64,000 nucleotides of DNA from DASRQZ01 sp964571275 (GTDB lineage: Bacteria; Myxococcota_A; Polyangia; Fen-1088), in assembly GCA_964571275.1 (NCBI GenBank), contig CAZNCQ010000005.1, forward strand, positions 1 to 64,000. Direction: 5' to 3'. Under the pieces are notes generated by a model. It saw nothing but the letters and a program-made list of their open reading frames with translations. It had not been told where the DNA came from and did no database searches. A program made the translations under genes and the position numbers. The number at the start of each line of letters is the position of its first letter. Position 1 is the first letter of the stretch. This document shows positions 1 to 8,221 of this stretch, piece after piece.

Positions 1-316
1 CGGCGCGCGCGGTCCACTCGACGTGCATGTGGTTGGGCAGCGGGTTGTAGATCGCTTCGATCTCGGGATCGGCCAGCAGCTCCTCGTAGGTGCCGTAGGC
101 CTTTGGGATCCCCAGCTTGTCGGCCGCGGCCCTGGACTTGGCCAGGTCGCGTGACGCGAGCGCGCGCAGGCTGGTCAGCGCGCCCTTCTTCATTCCCGGC
201 AAGCTGACGTTGAGCGCGAAGTGGCTCGCGCTCAGCACTCCCCATCGCACCGGCTCCAGATCCTGGGCGTCCAGCGTCTTGGCACTCAACGTTTTGGTCA
301 AATCATCGGTCGGCAT
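1..316 (-). CDS. Gfo/Idh/MocA-family oxidoreductase, N-terminal part (cut by window edge)
   Basis: Only the first 105 codons are present; the gene runs off the left edge. After a short leader the protein shows the family's Rossmann start (VRWGVLSASHFA, compare the usual WGVLGAS.FA), then EELLADPEIEAIYNPLPNHM, the typical strand-helix around the nucleotide and substrate pocket. Family members are NAD(P)-dependent dehydrogenases or dehydratases acting on sugars or cyclitols; the substrate cannot be told from this fragment. The ATG at 316 is the first plausible start. It is divergent from the DUF5995 gene, with an 86-base gap between the start codons. The usual GxGxxG is weakened to V-L-S-A-S, which some members tolerate. 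Confidence 0.85.
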   Translation of the reverse strand, partial: MPTDDLTKTLSAKTLDAQDLEPVRWGVLSASHFALNVSLPGMKKGALTSLRALASRDLAKSRAAADKLGIPKAYGTYEELLADPEIEAIYNPLPNHMHVEWTARA

Positions 317-402
317 GGCGGGATAATAGTGATTTCCCGGGCGCCATGTGGCTCGACATTCGTCGCTCGCCGGGCACGCGGCAAACCTGTTACCCTCGCG
401 CC

Positions 403-1128
403 GTGAGCGTTCTCAGCCCCATCCTCGCGCAGACCCCCGTAGCCCGCATCGAGGACGTGGTCGCGCGCATGAGCTCGATCGATCAGGCGCTCGAGCCCAT
501 CGACGGCGTGTCGTGCTTCAACAAGCTCTATCTCGAGGTCACCAAGAACGTGCTGGCGGGCGTGGGGCAGGCCACCTTCGCCGACCCGCGCTTTCTCACT
601 GCGCTCGACGTCGACTTCGCCAACTTGTACTTCGCGGCGCTGCGCGCCTACGACGCCGGGTCGTCCGAGACGCCGCGCGCCTGGCAGCCGCTGTTCGCCG
701 ATCGGGCGGATCGAACGATCGCGCCCATCCAGTTCGCGCTCGCCGGCATGAACGCGCACATCAACCGCGATCTGCCGGTGGCGCTGGTGGAGACCTTCGC
801 GACGCTGGGCCTCTCACCCAGCGACGACAGTCCGCAGCACGCCGACTTCGAAACCGTGAACGGGCTGCTGGCCACGACGGAGAAGCAGGTCAAGGAGCTC
901 TACCTCGACAAGCTCACGCGTCAGATCGACGTCGAGTTCCACGGCGTCGACGACGTGGTCGCGATCTGGAGCGTCGCGGCCGCGCGCGAGGCGGCGTGGA
1001 CCAACGGCCAGGTGCTGTGGCACCTGCGAGGCATCGGCCCCGTCTCCCGCGCCTACGTGTCGACGCTGGACCGCACCGTCGGCTTCGCGTCGCGCGGGTT
1101 GCTGGTATCGACGGGCGTCATCCGCTGA
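403..1128 (+). CDS. DUF5995 family protein
   Basis: This 241-residue protein has the pattern I associate with DUF5995: IEDVVARM near the start, then GVSCFNKLYLEVTKNV, FANLYFAAL, a QFALAGMNAHINRDLPVAL core and a C-terminal W...R.... pattern. Members are soluble helical proteins, common in actinobacteria, of unknown function; the conserved H-I-N-R-D motif could form an active or metal site, which is inference. I chose the GTG at 403 because the upstream ATG at 346 adds a leader unlike the family and overlaps the divergent promoter region. No good ribosome site precedes either start, so an ATG at 469 remains possible. It appears to be a single-gene unit. Confidence 0.75.
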   Translation: MSVLSPILAQTPVARIEDVVARMSSIDQALEPIDGVSCFNKLYLEVTKNVLAGVGQATFADPRFLTALDVDFANLYFAALRAYDAGSSETPRAWQPLFADRADRTIAPIQFALAGMNAHINRDLPVALVETFATLGLSPSDDSPQHADFETVNGLLATTEKQVKELYLDKLTRQIDVEFHGVDDVVAIWSVAAAREAAWTNGQVLWHLRGIGPVSRAYVSTLDRTVGFASRGLLVSTGVIR

Positions 1129-1223
1129 CGGCGGGTTGTCAGGACGCAACCCGGGCGCGGTGTCCGCCGGGTGGCCCCGCGGAATCACGCGTCATCGAGG
1201 CGCGAGAGTGGTAATTTCCGCAC

Positions 1224-2129
1224 ATGGCACCTCGACGCAGACGCTGGCCGTGGGTCGTTCTCGGGATCTTCGTGCTCTTGCTCGCCGGCAAGTACTTCTT
1301 GCTGGGCAACCCGGCGGCGCCCGGCGCGGCGTACGTCATCGACATGGACGCATTCCATCGCGCGGCCATCGCGAACGGTGGCGCGTTGCCGGAGCGGATC
1401 GAGGTCGAAAAAGTCGGCGAGTTCGCGTTCCCGCGCACGCTCGTGGTCGCGGGCGACGGCTTTCGCATGCACCAGATGGTGCTGCTCGCGCACCGGGTGG
1501 TGTGGCCGGACCATTCCATCGTCATCGACACGGCGATGGCGCCGGCGGCGGCCAAGAAGATGCCGGGCAGCAAAACCGACCCAGCTGCCTTCGACCGCCT
1601 CGAGGCGGCGATGAAGAAGGCGAGCGCGATCGTCTTCACGCACGAGCACGTCGACCACGTCGGCGGCGTTGCCAGCGCGCCCGACTTCGCGGCGATCGCC
1701 AAGCAAGTGCGCATGACGCGCGAGCAATACGACAGCCCCAAGCTGGAACGCAACGACTTCCCCGCGGGAGCGCTGGCCAGCCTGACGCCGCTGTCGTACC
1801 AGGGGCTCTACACCCTGTCGCCGGGCGTGGTCTTGCAGCAGGCGCCGGGACACAGCCCGGGATCGCAGCTGATCTATGTCGAGCTCGCGAACGGCGCGCG
1901 CTTCCTGTTCGTGGGCGACATCGCCTGGACCAAGGACAACATCACGCGGGAAACCGGACGGCCGGGCATCGCGACGCTGCTCATGAAAGAGGATCGCCCG
2001 GCGGTCGCCGCGCAGCTGCACGCGCTCGCGCAGCTACCGCCCGAGGTGCACGTCGTCGTGGCGCACGATCCGGTCGCGCTCGACAGCGATCTCAAGGCCG
2101 GGCTCTATCGCGAGGGCTTCACGGATTGA
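1224..2129 (+). CDS. Membrane-anchored MBL-fold metallo-hydrolase
   Basis: This 301-residue protein has one N-terminal membrane anchor (about residues 8-27, WVVLGIFVLLLAG) followed by a metallo-beta-lactamase fold domain. The metal-site residues are all visible: H140-x-H142-x-D144-H145 (THEHVDHVGG), H210 in APGHSPGS, D232 in FVGDIAW and H281 near the end. A binuclear zinc hydrolase is therefore expected, facing the periplasm. The substrate is unknown. The GHSPGS motif is shared by lactonase and glyoxalase-like members. The gene stands alone; its last 11 bases overlap the 3' end of the convergent small membrane-protein gene. Confidence 0.85.
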   Translation: MAPRRRRWPWVVLGIFVLLLAGKYFLLGNPAAPGAAYVIDMDAFHRAAIANGGALPERIEVEKVGEFAFPRTLVVAGDGFRMHQMVLLAHRVVWPDHSIVIDTAMAPAAAKKMPGSKTDPAAFDRLEAAMKKASAIVFTHEHVDHVGGVASAPDFAAIAKQVRMTREQYDSPKLERNDFPAGALASLTPLSYQGLYTLSPGVVLQQAPGHSPGSQLIYVELANGARFLFVGDIAWTKDNITRETGRPGIATLLMKEDRPAVAAQLHALAQLPPEVHVVVAHDPVALDSDLKAGLYREGFTD

Positions 2130-2526
2130 GGATGCGCAGCTCGGAGATGAAGTAGCGGGTATCGCCGAAGCACGAGCTCGGGATCCCCTTCTTCTCCTTG
2201 TAGTGCAGCGCGACCCTCTTGCCCTCGGCGTCGTGGATCTGTTGCACCACCTTCGCGTCGCGCACGGTGAAGGTGAAGATCTCCGGCGCCGCACCCGGCA
2301 CCGGCGTCATCGCCAGCTCGCCTTCCCAGGTCCGACAGATCCAGCCTTTGTGTGAGAACTTCTGGACGTAGCCGACGCGGTCACCGTCGGAGTAGCTGAA
2401 CGTCAACGTTATCAGCGTCCACAGCGAGGCCACGCCCCCCGCGACCAGCAACAACGTGACGAGAACGAGCTGCCAGCGGTGGCGGCGAAAGAACGTCGAG
2501 GGAGGAGGGGCGGCTTCGATGGTCAC
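2119..2526 (-). CDS. Small single-pass membrane protein, function unknown
   Basis: This 135-residue protein has a basic N-terminus, one transmembrane helix (about residues 19-43, LVLVTLLLVAGGVASLWTLI) and a compact exported domain. That domain starts SDGDRVGYVQKFSHKG and continues WICRTWEGEL. This layout (small membrane anchor, GxR.G...K.S.KG....TWEGEL) matches a widespread family often mislabelled as 6-phosphogluconate dehydrogenase; nothing here supports such an activity. Two cysteines (in WICRTW and SSCFGD) might form a disulfide. The gene converges on the MBL hydrolase with an 11-base overlap. The roughly 250 bases upstream hold the divergent starts of this gene and the glycosyltransferase, and I see nothing else there. 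Confidence 0.7.
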   Translation of the reverse strand: MTIEAAPPPSTFFRRHRWQLVLVTLLLVAGGVASLWTLITLTFSYSDGDRVGYVQKFSHKGWICRTWEGELAMTPVPGAAPEIFTFTVRDAKVVQQIHDAEGKRVALHYKEKKGIPSSCFGDTRYFISELRILNP

Positions 2527-2780
2527 GGAGCCGAAGGCTACGGCGAATCCGGCTCGATGCCAATTGCGCGGTGCGAACCGGGCGACAGATTCGAAACGGC
2601 TTTGTTTCCAACGCCGAACGGCGCGAACGGCGCGCCGCCGGCGATTGTGTGACCGCCTCCTCCAGTTCCTACCCTTCGCGTGTCCGGATTGGCGCTCGTA
2701 TCCGCAATCGTTACAACAAGTGCTCGACGCTGGCTCCGAACCGGCGCGGCTACGTTACGTGCGAGGCGCAGGGTAAGCCA

Positions 2781-3923
2781 ATGGCAAACATCGTCTATTC
2801 CATGTCGGGCGAGGGACGCGGCCACGCCACGCGCGCCCGCGCCGTGGTCGAAGCGATGCGTGGCCGGCATCAGCTGACGCTGTTCGCGTCGGATTGCGCG
2901 TACGAAATGCTGTCGGCGCTGTACGAGAACACCGAGGTGAGCGTCCTGCGCGTTTCCGGCCTGCGCTTCGCATACAACGGGCCCGGTCGGGTCAACCTGC
3001 TCGGGACCGTGGCGCTGGCGACGCAGCTGCGCCTCCGGATGAAGCGCCACGTGACCGCGGCGCTGCGCGAGCTCGATCGCATCAAGCCGGACCTGGTCAT
3101 CGCCGACTTCGAACCGATCCTGCCGCGCGCCGCACGCGTGGCCGGCGTGCCGTTCGTGAGCTTCGACCACCAGCACTATCTGGTGGTGAGCGATCTTTCG
3201 CACCTGCCATTCTGGCTGCGGCAGCAGGCGAACCTGGCCGCGCCCTTCGTGCGCTCGCTGTACGACTGGCAGCGCGCGACCATCGTGTCGTCGTTCTATG
3301 CGCCGCCGCTCAAGCGGGCCTTCCGCGACACCATCTGGGTCGGCACGCTGATGCGTCCCGAGGTGCTGCGCGCGCAGGCCGAAGCGGGCGACCACCTGGT
3401 CGCGTACATCCGGCGGCACGCGGCGTCGTCGACGCTGGGCGCGCTGGCGGCCAGCGGCCGCGAGGTGCGCATCTACGGTCTGGGCGCACAGCCATCGCAG
3501 GGCTCGATGCGCTTCCTGCCGATCGACGAGCGCGCGTTCCTGGCCGACCTCGCGAGCTGCACGGCCGTGGTCACCACCGCTGGCAACCAGCTGGTCGGCG
3601 AAGCGATGTACCTGGGCAAGCCGCTGCTCGTGATGCCCGAGAAGCTCAACTTCGAGCAGGCGGTGAACGCCTACTTTCTCGAGCAGAGCGGCGCCGGCTG
3701 GGCCGAGCGCACCGAGCTGACGCCCGAACGGCTCACCGCGTTCATCGACGCCGTTCCCATGCTGCGGCAACGGATCCGGCGCGAGAGCGTGTGCGGCAAC
3801 CAGGCGGCCGTCGAGGCGCTCGAGCGCCAGCTCTTCGACACCCCCGCGCGGCCGGCGGCCGATTCGCCCGCCGGATTGCCGCCCTCGGGCCGGGCCGCCG
3901 TCCGGGGCTGGAGGTTGGCGTGA
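2781..3923 (+). CDS. Glycosyltransferase, MJ1255/MurG-like GT-B family
   Basis: This 380-residue protein begins IVYSMSGEGRGHATRA, the signature start of the MJ1255/VC2487 group of GT-B glycosyltransferases (related to MurG and UDP-glucuronosyltransferases). The second domain carries FLADLASCTAVVTTAGNQLV and GKPLLVMPE, matching the nucleotide-sugar binding region where a GG/GN-x-L loop holds the diphosphate. Known relatives transfer sugars from UDP donors to lipids or other small acceptors; the acceptor here is unknown. I chose the ATG at 2781 because it sits directly before the conserved motif; upstream in-frame codons lack family similarity. The stop overlaps the GTG of the radical SAM gene by four bases, so the two are probably co-translated. 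Confidence 0.85.
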   Translation: MANIVYSMSGEGRGHATRARAVVEAMRGRHQLTLFASDCAYEMLSALYENTEVSVLRVSGLRFAYNGPGRVNLLGTVALATQLRLRMKRHVTAALRELDRIKPDLVIADFEPILPRAARVAGVPFVSFDHQHYLVVSDLSHLPFWLRQQANLAAPFVRSLYDWQRATIVSSFYAPPLKRAFRDTIWVGTLMRPEVLRAQAEAGDHLVAYIRRHAASSTLGALAASGREVRIYGLGAQPSQGSMRFLPIDERAFLADLASCTAVVTTAGNQLVGEAMYLGKPLLVMPEKLNFEQAVNAYFLEQSGAGWAERTELTPERLTAFIDAVPMLRQRIRRESVCGNQAAVEALERQLFDTPARPAADSPAGLPPSGRAAVRGWRLA

Positions 3924-5029
3924 GAGCGGTCGACACCGCCCGCCGCGCTGTCGGGCTGGCCGCCGAGCTCGCGACGACGATGGCGCGCACGCGCCTCGGC
4001 CGCGTCAGCCAACCGCGGCTGCTCACGTACATCGTCACGTTTCGGTGCAACGCGCGCTGTGTGATGTGCGATTCGTGGCGCAAGGAAGGTGAAGGCGATC
4101 TGACGCTGGAGCAGATCGAAGCGATCTTTCGCAAGTTGCCGCAGCTGCACGCCATCCGGCTCACGGGTGGCGAGCCGTTCGTCCGCAAGGATCTGGGCCA
4201 GATCGCCGCGCGGGCGCAAGAGATCCTGCGGCCCTGGTTGTTGCACGTCACCAGCAACGGGTTTCTCACCGACCGCATCGTCTCGTTCTGCGAGCGGCGC
4301 GATCGATCGGTGCCGCTGCAGCTGCTGATCTCGATCGACGGCGTCGGTGCCAAGCACGACGAGATCCGCGGGCGGCGCGACGCCTGGGACTGCGCGATGG
4401 CCACGGTGCGCGCCATCGCGCCGCGCCAGCGCGAGCTGGGGCTGCGGCTGGCGGTGAACCAGACGATCGTCGACGCCGAGAGCGCCAGCCACTACACGCA
4501 GCTGCGCGACATCTTGCGGCCGCTCGGCGTGCGCCACCAGGTCGTGGTCGCGTACGAGTCCAGCGCGACGTACAGTCTCACGCGCGAGGTCGACGAGGCG
4601 CCGCGCGCGCCCGGCGGGTTCGCGACCTTCGGCGACATCGCCGTCGACCAGCTGGCGACGCTGTTCGACGAGATCGAGCGCGACCTCGGCGACCTGCCGT
4701 TCCCGGAGCGCGTGGCCAAGCGCTACTACCTCGACGGCATCCGCGGCCGGCTGCTCGACCACAAGGCATCGCCCAACCCGACGTGCGTGGCGCTGGGCGC
4801 GCACTTGCGGCTCTACCCGAACGGCGACGTACCGACGTGTCAGTTCAACTCGGCGCGCGTCGGCAACCTCAGCGAGCAAACCTTCGCCGAGCTCTGGAGC
4901 AGCCCGACGACGGAAAAACAGCGCCGTTGGGTCTCGAAGTGCCCCGGTTGCTGGGCGGAGTGCGAGGTTCTGCCCAACGCGCTCTACAGCGGCGACCTGT
5001 TGCGGGCGCTGCGACCGCGGCTGCGTTAG
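3920..5029 (+). CDS. Radical SAM protein with C-terminal extra Cys cluster (SPASM-like)
   Basis: This 369-residue enzyme has the radical SAM [4Fe-4S] motif C43-x3-C47-x2-C50 (FRCNARCVMCDSW), then IRLTGGEPFVRKDL, where the GGE motif binds SAM. The C-terminus contains CVALGAHLRLYPNGDVPTC and CPGCWAECE, the spacing of a SPASM or twitch auxiliary cluster. Such enzymes modify peptides, sugars or alcohols by hydrogen abstraction. The GTG start at 3920 overlaps the glycosyltransferase stop (GTGA) and follows a GGAGG seven bases upstream. A long open frame extends upstream in the same frame but only as antisense-like low-complexity Arg/Ala, so it is not coding. No precursor peptide gene is visible. 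The partner glycosyltransferase suggests a glycoconjugate or lipid product. Confidence 0.85.
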   Translation: MRAVDTARRAVGLAAELATTMARTRLGRVSQPRLLTYIVTFRCNARCVMCDSWRKEGEGDLTLEQIEAIFRKLPQLHAIRLTGGEPFVRKDLGQIAARAQEILRPWLLHVTSNGFLTDRIVSFCERRDRSVPLQLLISIDGVGAKHDEIRGRRDAWDCAMATVRAIAPRQRELGLRLAVNQTIVDAESASHYTQLRDILRPLGVRHQVVVAYESSATYSLTREVDEAPRAPGGFATFGDIAVDQLATLFDEIERDLGDLPFPERVAKRYYLDGIRGRLLDHKASPNPTCVALGAHLRLYPNGDVPTCQFNSARVGNLSEQTFAELWSSPTTEKQRRWVSKCPGCWAECEVLPNALYSGDLLRALRPRLR

Positions 5030-5125
5030 CCTCCGCTTCGGCGGGCGCGCGGGGGCTCGCCCGTGTCACGGAAGTGTTTCAATGTCGTGACGTGACCGTG
5101 TCCGGAAGTCGACGATTCTGTTGCG

Positions 5126-6724
5126 ATGCTTCGGATCGTCCTCCTGGCGCTCGCGCTCGTCGGCGGTACCACCGTGCTGATGGGCGTGCCCGGATTCTCG
5201 GGCGCAGCGCCGCCGCCACCACCGCCCGCGGGGGGCGTGGACGTCCGGGTAGAGCTCGACCATGGGGCGGTCGCGACCGTCGACGAGCGCTTCCTTTCCT
5301 TCGCCGTCGACACCGCCCAGGTCGTCGGCGGCGAGTTCTGGGCGCCCCGCGGCTCCGAGCACGGCGTGCTCGAGACGCATGACGTGGCTCCGTACGACTT
5401 CTCGCGCGCGGGCCTGCGTCGACTGGCGGGCGCCCTCGCACCCGCTTACCTGCGCATCGGCGGCACCGACGCCGACCGCACCATCTATCGCGTCGGCGGC
5501 GACGACGGCGCGGCGGTTCCCGAGGGCGGCGCGCGTTGGGTGCTGACCGGACGGCGCTGGGCCGAGGTCGCGGAGTTCGCGCACGCCACCGATCTGAAGA
5601 TCATGTTCACGCTCAACGCCGGACCGAGCGCGCGCGGCCCGGACGGCGCCTGGAACCCCGACAACGCGCGCTCGCTGATCGCGTACACGCGCGCGCACGG
5701 CTATCCCGTCGACGTGTGGGAGCTGGGAAACGAGATCAATGCATTCCCGCTCACGCACGGGCGCTGGCTCAGCGGCGAGCGGTACGCGGGCGACGTGCGC
5801 CGCGCGCGCGCGCTGCTCGATGAGCTCCACGACCCGGGGCGGCTGGCCGGCGTCGGCAGCGCGTACTGGCCGGTGCTCGGCGAAGGGCGCGCGGTCCTGG
5901 ATGCCACGTTGCGCGCGGCGGACGGCGCGCTCGACATCGTGACCTGGCACTACTACCCGCAGCAGTCGCACCGCTGCCCGCTCGCCACACGGCGCGCGAG
6001 CGCGGCGCTGACACCGGCGCCGGAGCGCCTCGGCGACGTCGATCGGTGGGCGGAGCGCGTCGAATCCGCGGCGCACGCGCACGCGCCGCACGCCGCGGTC
6101 TGGCTGGGCGAGACCGCGAGCGCGCAGTGTGGCGGGGAGGCTGGCGTCTCGGACAGCTTCGCCGACGCGCTCTGGTGGCTCGACGAGCTCGGGCGGATCT
6201 CGCGGCGCGGGCAGCCGGTGGTCGTGCGCCAGACCCTGTCGGGATCCGACTATGGATTGATCGACGATCGCACATTGCAGCCCAACCCCAGCTACTGGGC
6301 GTCGTGGATCTGGCGGAACCTCATGGGCACGCGCGTTCTCGACGTTGTCGTCGAACCCGCTGCGCCCGCCGTGCGCGCTTATGCACACTGCTTGCGCGCG
6401 TCGCACGGCGCGGCGTCGAGCGACGGCGTGGCGATGTTGCTGCTCAACATTCACCCGACGGAGGCGACGACGGTGCGCTTGAATGGCGGGGGCACCGCCG
6501 ACGCGCCGGCCATGAGCGTGTTGCAGTTGCGGGCCGACTCGCTCGATGCTCGAACGGTGCGGCTCGCCGGAGTCCCGCTGGCGACGGCCGCCGACGGATC
6601 GCTGCCCGCGTTCGGTGCGTTGTTTGCCGCGGGCGCGGCGCGCGGCGCCCGTGCGGTGACGTTGCCGCCGATGTCGGCGACGTTCGTCGCGATCGACGGC
6701 GCGCCCGTCGCCGCCTGCCGCTGA
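5126..6724 (+). CDS. Secreted glycoside hydrolase, heparanase/GH79-like
   Basis: This 532-residue protein has a signal peptide or anchor (residues 1-28) and a Pro-rich spacer, then a TIM-barrel retaining glycosidase. AYLRIGGTDAD resembles the RFGGT..D start of heparanase-type enzymes. WELGNEIN supplies the acid/base E203 and WLGETAS the nucleophile E329, the clan-A arrangement. The C-terminal 130 residues (from about 400) form the beta-sandwich usual in GH79, with MLLLNIHP. Family members cleave glucuronides in proteoglycans or plant arabinogalactan. The exact bond cannot be read from the sequence. The protein would act outside the cytoplasm. The gene stands alone and converges on the gene at 6731-7162, six bases away. 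Confidence 0.8.
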   Translation: MLRIVLLALALVGGTTVLMGVPGFSGAAPPPPPPAGGVDVRVELDHGAVATVDERFLSFAVDTAQVVGGEFWAPRGSEHGVLETHDVAPYDFSRAGLRRLAGALAPAYLRIGGTDADRTIYRVGGDDGAAVPEGGARWVLTGRRWAEVAEFAHATDLKIMFTLNAGPSARGPDGAWNPDNARSLIAYTRAHGYPVDVWELGNEINAFPLTHGRWLSGERYAGDVRRARALLDELHDPGRLAGVGSAYWPVLGEGRAVLDATLRAADGALDIVTWHYYPQQSHRCPLATRRASAALTPAPERLGDVDRWAERVESAAHAHAPHAAVWLGETASAQCGGEAGVSDSFADALWWLDELGRISRRGQPVVVRQTLSGSDYGLIDDRTLQPNPSYWASWIWRNLMGTRVLDVVVEPAAPAVRAYAHCLRASHGAASSDGVAMLLLNIHPTEATTVRLNGGGTADAPAMSVLQLRADSLDARTVRLAGVPLATAADGSLPAFGALFAAGAARGARAVTLPPMSATFVAIDGAPVAACR

Positions 6725-6730
6725 GCCGCC

Positions 6731-7162
6731 TCACGCCGAGCCGACGAACACCTTCGGCCGATGCCCCTTCAGATAGGGCGGCGCGAAGGTGGTCGTCGGG
6801 CCGGGCGCGCCGTGGTAGGGCGTCACCAGCATGCTGGACTCGCCGTTCGACGACTCGCAGAACAGCACCAGCGCGTCACTCATCTCGGTCGATCCCGGCG
6901 GGACGAGGCGCGAGGCGACGCACCAGGCGACCGAACGCGCCTGCTTGTCGCGCGCCAGGTTGCGGAAGACGCCCACGATCTCCTCGGCGAGCTCAGGCGC
7001 CGTGACCTTGTGATGGGGCGAATAGATGCGCTGGATGGGCCGAAACTCACCCTCGAGCGAGATGGCGGCACCCATGGGGATGACCGCGCCGCCGTCGCCG
7101 AGCGCCTTCTTTGCGAATGACAAGATGCGACTGGCGAGGAGGTCGAAGTCGCGCGCGGGCAT
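6731..7162 (-). CDS. Uncharacterised 143-residue cytoplasmic protein
   Basis: I do not recognise a family. The protein has no signal peptide or membrane helix. It begins with a short helix (DFDLLASRILSFAKKAL), continues with strands such as AVIPMGAAISLEGEFRPI, a helical stretch ELAEEIVGVFRNLARD and a strand-rich end (ALVLFCESSNG, SMLVTPYHG). The alternating pattern suggests a small alpha/beta sensor-like or immunity-like fold, but that is only an impression from the layout. The reading frame has the codon bias of its neighbours and a proper ATG. It lies between the GH79 gene (convergent) and the HupE gene (same strand, 78 bases upstream). It could be the last gene of the PHP-parvulin-HupE unit. 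Confidence 0.6.
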   Translation of the reverse strand: MPARDFDLLASRILSFAKKALGDGGAVIPMGAAISLEGEFRPIQRIYSPHHKVTAPELAEEIVGVFRNLARDKQARSVAWCVASRLVPPGSTEMSDALVLFCESSNGESSMLVTPYHGAPGPTTTFAPPYLKGHRPKVFVGSA

Positions 7163-7240
7163 CTGAGGATGTCATACGCTGGAAGTGCCTCGTCTTCCAA
7201 GGGGCGCCAGGATTGTGCGTAGCGCTACGCGGTGGAGTCC

Positions 7241-8221
7241 CTAAGATACGACGGCGGCGATGCGGAGCCAGGACCAGTAGGCGGCGAGGGCGCCAATGAC
7301 ATAGAGCGCCGGCCGGCGCGCGACGCCCAGGCGCCGCCGCGCGAACGGCGCATGCACGACGGCGAAGGCGACAGACACCATCAGCAGCTGGCCGATCTCG
7401 ACGCCGGCGTTGAAGCAAAAGAGCGCCAGCGGCAGATGGCGCTGCGGTAGGCCGATGTCCTTGAGCGCGCCCGCGAAGCCCAGCCCGTGAACCAGGCCGA
7501 ACAGGAACGACACCAGCGCCGGCAGCCGGCGCGCCAGCGTATCGCGCTCGCGCAGCGCCTCGCTGGCGACGAGCAGGATCGACAGCGCGATCGACGCCTC
7601 GACCGGCGGTGAACGCAGCGTGATCACGCCGAACACGCTGCAGGCCAGCGTGATGCTGTGCGCGAGCGTGAACGCGGTGATCGTGCCGACCAAGCGTCGC
7701 CGGAAGCCGACGAGAAACAGCAAGCCGGCGACGAACAGCAAGTGATCCACGCCGCTCAGGATGTGCTCGATGCCGAGCACGACGTAGGCGCGCGCGATCT
7801 CGCCGGTGCCGCGCCGGTCGTCGGCCGACCCGTAGAGCTGCACGGTCGGCTGCGCGCTGGTGATGGTGTAGACGCGGCTTCCGCCGTCGAGCCAGAACAC
7901 CTTGACGATCGCCGCCGAGTAGCGCGTCCCGACCCCGTCGACGGCGAACCTGCCTTTGAGGCCGGCGCCGCCGCAGTGCACGACGTTCGGCCCGGCCGCG
8001 CAGCTCTCCGGCCAGTGCGGAACCAGGTCGTTGCCCATCGGACGTTTGTCGTTCGCCGCCGACCACTGCCAGAAGAACTCGCCCGGCGACGTCTCGCGCA
8101 CCTCCATTTCGGCCATCGTCATCTCGTGCGCGCGCGCAGCCGCGGGCAGCAGCGCGATTGCGATTGCGATCGCGATCGCGCCCGCGAGCCCCACCGGCGT
8201 CGCCATTCGCGCCCGGCGCAT
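7241..8221 (-). CDS. HupE/UreJ-family permease-like membrane protein
   Basis: This 326-residue protein has a signal peptide (ending near residue 31, AAARAHE), an exported domain of about 120 residues with one CxxxxxxxxC pair (SCAAGPNVVHC), then six or so membrane helices. The membrane part has the HupE/UreJ hallmarks GIEHILSGVDHLLFVAGLLF, FTLAHSITL and FGLVHGLGFAG; the H-x4-G-x-D-H motif is the presumed nickel or cobalt site. In hydrogenase and urease systems such proteins import nickel, but no hydrogenase or urease genes are here. The ATG at 8221 overlaps the parvulin stop (TGATG), showing translational coupling. A GTG one codon upstream is an alternative start. Confidence 0.85.
   Translation of the reverse strand: MRRARMATPVGLAGAIAIAIAIALLPAAARAHEMTMAEMEVRETSPGEFFWQWSAANDKRPMGNDLVPHWPESCAAGPNVVHCGGAGLKGRFAVDGVGTRYSAAIVKVFWLDGGSRVYTITSAQPTVQLYGSADDRRGTGEIARAYVVLGIEHILSGVDHLLFVAGLLFLVGFRRRLVGTITAFTLAHSITLACSVFGVITLRSPPVEASIALSILLVASEALRERDTLARRLPALVSFLFGLVHGLGFAGALKDIGLPQRHLPLALFCFNAGVEIGQLLMVSVAFAVVHAPFARRRLGVARRPALYVIGALAAYWSWLRIAAVVS

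Noticed and set aside
2894..3919. In-frame upstream extension of the radical SAM gene to 711 codons
   Set aside because: The extra 340 codons overlap the glycosyltransferase gene in another frame and are low-complexity; the GTG at 3920 with a strong ribosome site is the sensible start.
3920..5029. Peptide natural-product cluster around the radical SAM genes
   Set aside because: No short precursor gene, protease or ABC exporter was seen near either radical SAM gene.
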